A stretch of 64,000 nucleotides of DNA from Eremophila alpestris peregrina. Taxonomy: Eukaryota > Chordata > Aves > Passeriformes > Alaudidae. Under the pieces are notes generated by a model. That model made no database searches, was not told the DNA's origin, and saw nothing but the letters and a program-made list of their open reading frames with translations. A program made the translations under genes and the position numbers. This document shows positions 62,276 through 64,000 of the stretch, in pieces. The stretch is taken from contig WMCF01000026.1 in the NCBI GenBank assembly GCA_009792885.1, positions 62,001-126,000 on the forward strand, given 5' to 3'. The number at the start of each line of letters is the position of its first letter. Position 1 is the stretch's first letter.

Positions 62276-64000
62276 GCCTTTGTAGATAGATGTTGATTTA
62301 ATACTTTCTTTGAGCTAAGCTATAAATTCATAACAATAAAACAAGAACTCCAGCAAAATAAAGCTGACCTCTCTTGTGGGATGTGATTGACAGAATAAAA
62401 TGGCTACACTAAAATACTACATTAAATGCTGCTAGTCTGAATCAAGATCTTTCAGAACATGTTGTACTGAGTTTTATCTGATTTCTACTGAATTTTTCTG
62501 TGGAAAATACTCCTTTGTTGATAGCTGCACTGTATGTATTGCAGCAATAATTTTAAGGGACATATATTGAAGCTTCAAATTATATTTTGGAAGAATGTAT
62601 TCAGGCTTACATTCCATTAAATCCCAGATCAACATCTGATATATTTCTAAAGAGATACACACATTTTCAAAGGGAAATGTGGCAGTAAGTGCAGAAACTA
62701 TCTAAAGAAGATCTTCAGCTGCAGCATGTAGAACCTCAGTCTTGGTGATCATGTTGTCTTTTTCTTTATTAATATTCTATCTTTTACTCATTTATCATGA
62801 TTGAAATGGCTTAACATGGAAACAGCTGCTTCCTTATTGCAAACTTTGTGGTATTAGGCACAGTCTGAATTTTGTTTTGCAACAGCATGTGTCATTCTGC
62901 TGAGGGCAAGCAATGATTAGCAATTCTTTGCTGCAAACTTTATCAACTAACTTTAGCAGCTTCTCTGTTGAAGGTTTAAGGTGGGTGGCCCTGCAGTTTT
63001 CCTGTTCTGTGCCCCACAGAAATGTCTGATTTGCCTATGTGCTCAAGCTCTAGTGCTTCATGATTCAGATTCAGTGGCTGTGATTACAGATAAATGCTAA
63101 CCTTATTCAGGAAGGAAAGCAACACTTCACAGCTGATAAAGTGTAAACTTCTACTTCATGACCAATTCAGACTTTTCCAATGCTGCCTGAACTCATACTC
63201 AGCTTGAATGCCACAGCTCCAGCAGAGGGGAATACAGAGCACTGAATTGGAATTTATAAAACCTGAGCTTTGTAACTGGTCTGGTGAGTCAACTAAAATC
63301 CTCCACTTTTGGAGCCATCATCCATAAAACAGGAAACAGATGATCTATCCATGAGAAGTGTCATGGAAAGCCAGTTACAACATACTACTAACATGATATT
63401 GCAATTCTTTTATGAAATCGAGTCAGGTCCAAGCAATGAAGTCTAGATCCTAATGCTTCATTTGCAAGTCAAGCTTTGCCTGCTTAATATAGGATCTGAA
63501 AATACCCTCAGAACAGGCTTTATGTGTGAAAGGTAACAAACATACCATTCCTCTTCTTTCAAGGTTTGTAATATTTTCTCTTAGGATTAAACCAACAGCT
63601 ATTGCTTTCAGGTTTTTTGTTGAATTTGCTCATTAGAAATCACTCATGAGTAAGGGTAGGGTTTGCCATCCCAAAGGAAAAATTTCTGAGTAGTCATGAG
63701 TTCCTAAACTAGAAGCACAGAAAAAGAAGACCCTAGTTTGTTTTATTCCTTTGCTAGTTGAATAGCCATAGTAAAACACAGAAGGCACATAGTGATCTAT
63801 GTGACCTGACATTATGTCTATAATTCAGTGCCTTTATCTACAAAATTTTCCACTATAGCTGAGGCACTCATTTTCCAGGGACAAACAAGTGTCATCTTGT
63901 CACACAGAAAGCACCTCAGATATTAAAATATGTTCTGCCTGCAGCAAGAGAGCAAAAGTTTATCCCAATTTCACATGATGATATAATTAGAATGGGCAAA
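62276..64000. other. Non-coding DNA to the window end
   Basis: AT-rich, no gene, RNA gene or transposon recognised. Confidence 0.5.

Noticed and set aside
1..64000. CRISPR arrays, operons, tRNA or rRNA genes
   Set aside because: No regularly spaced direct repeats, ribosome-binding-site/gene clusters or tRNA-like cloverleaf patterns were seen; the genome type is vertebrate.

Overview
This window looks like vertebrate nuclear DNA, most likely from a bird and probably a songbird. It is AT-rich, strongly CpG-depleted and gene-poor, with one sharp CpG island. The repeats are fragments of CR1 LINEs and LTRs of the kind I recall from passerine ERVL-type elements. There are no operons, bacterial-type genes, CRISPR arrays or phage genes. 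Placement in birds rests on the CR1 and LTR sequences and is an inference.

One protein-coding gene can be supported: MFAP3L (microfibril-associated protein 3-like), on the plus strand. A non-coding first exon lies in the CpG island (about 26,040-26,940) and ends at a strong splice donor after 26,585. An intron of about 11.4 kb follows. Coding exon A runs 38,045-38,327, a 3.6-kb intron follows, and coding exon B runs 41,938-42,800. The joined reading frame is 381 codons: signal peptide, one Ig-like domain with a Cys pair, one membrane segment, a conserved helical cytoplasmic region, an acidic/proline-rich tail and a C-terminal PDZ-ligand motif. A 3' UTR of uncertain length follows; the best poly(A) signals are at 43,241 and 47,085.

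Region by region: 1-5.4 kb is intergenic. A CR1 fragment lies at about 5.38-5.85 kb and an LTR-like element at about 6.5-7.24 kb. From 7.2 to 26.0 kb is non-coding upstream DNA with no recognisable gene. The CpG-island promoter and exon 1 occupy 26.0-26.95 kb. Intron 1 holds two CR1 fragments. The coding exons occupy 38.0-42.8 kb, and 3' UTR and downstream DNA run to about 55 kb. Two related ERVL-type LTR copies lie at about 55.4-57.1 kb, followed by a short unassigned open stretch. A longer CR1 copy with reverse-transcriptase coding remnants and an internal deletion is at about 60.15-61.3 kb, and an AAT-type microsatellite at 62.2 kb.

I found no convincing novel biological system. The observations most worth checking are the MFAP3L gene model (a short Ig loop at the splice junction, candidate cytoplasmic SH3/SH2/PDZ motifs, an upstream ORF), the CACGG tandem repeat beside its promoter, the CpG-retaining LTR with leader-like sequence, the unassigned open stretch after the truncated LTR, and some perfect inverted repeats.
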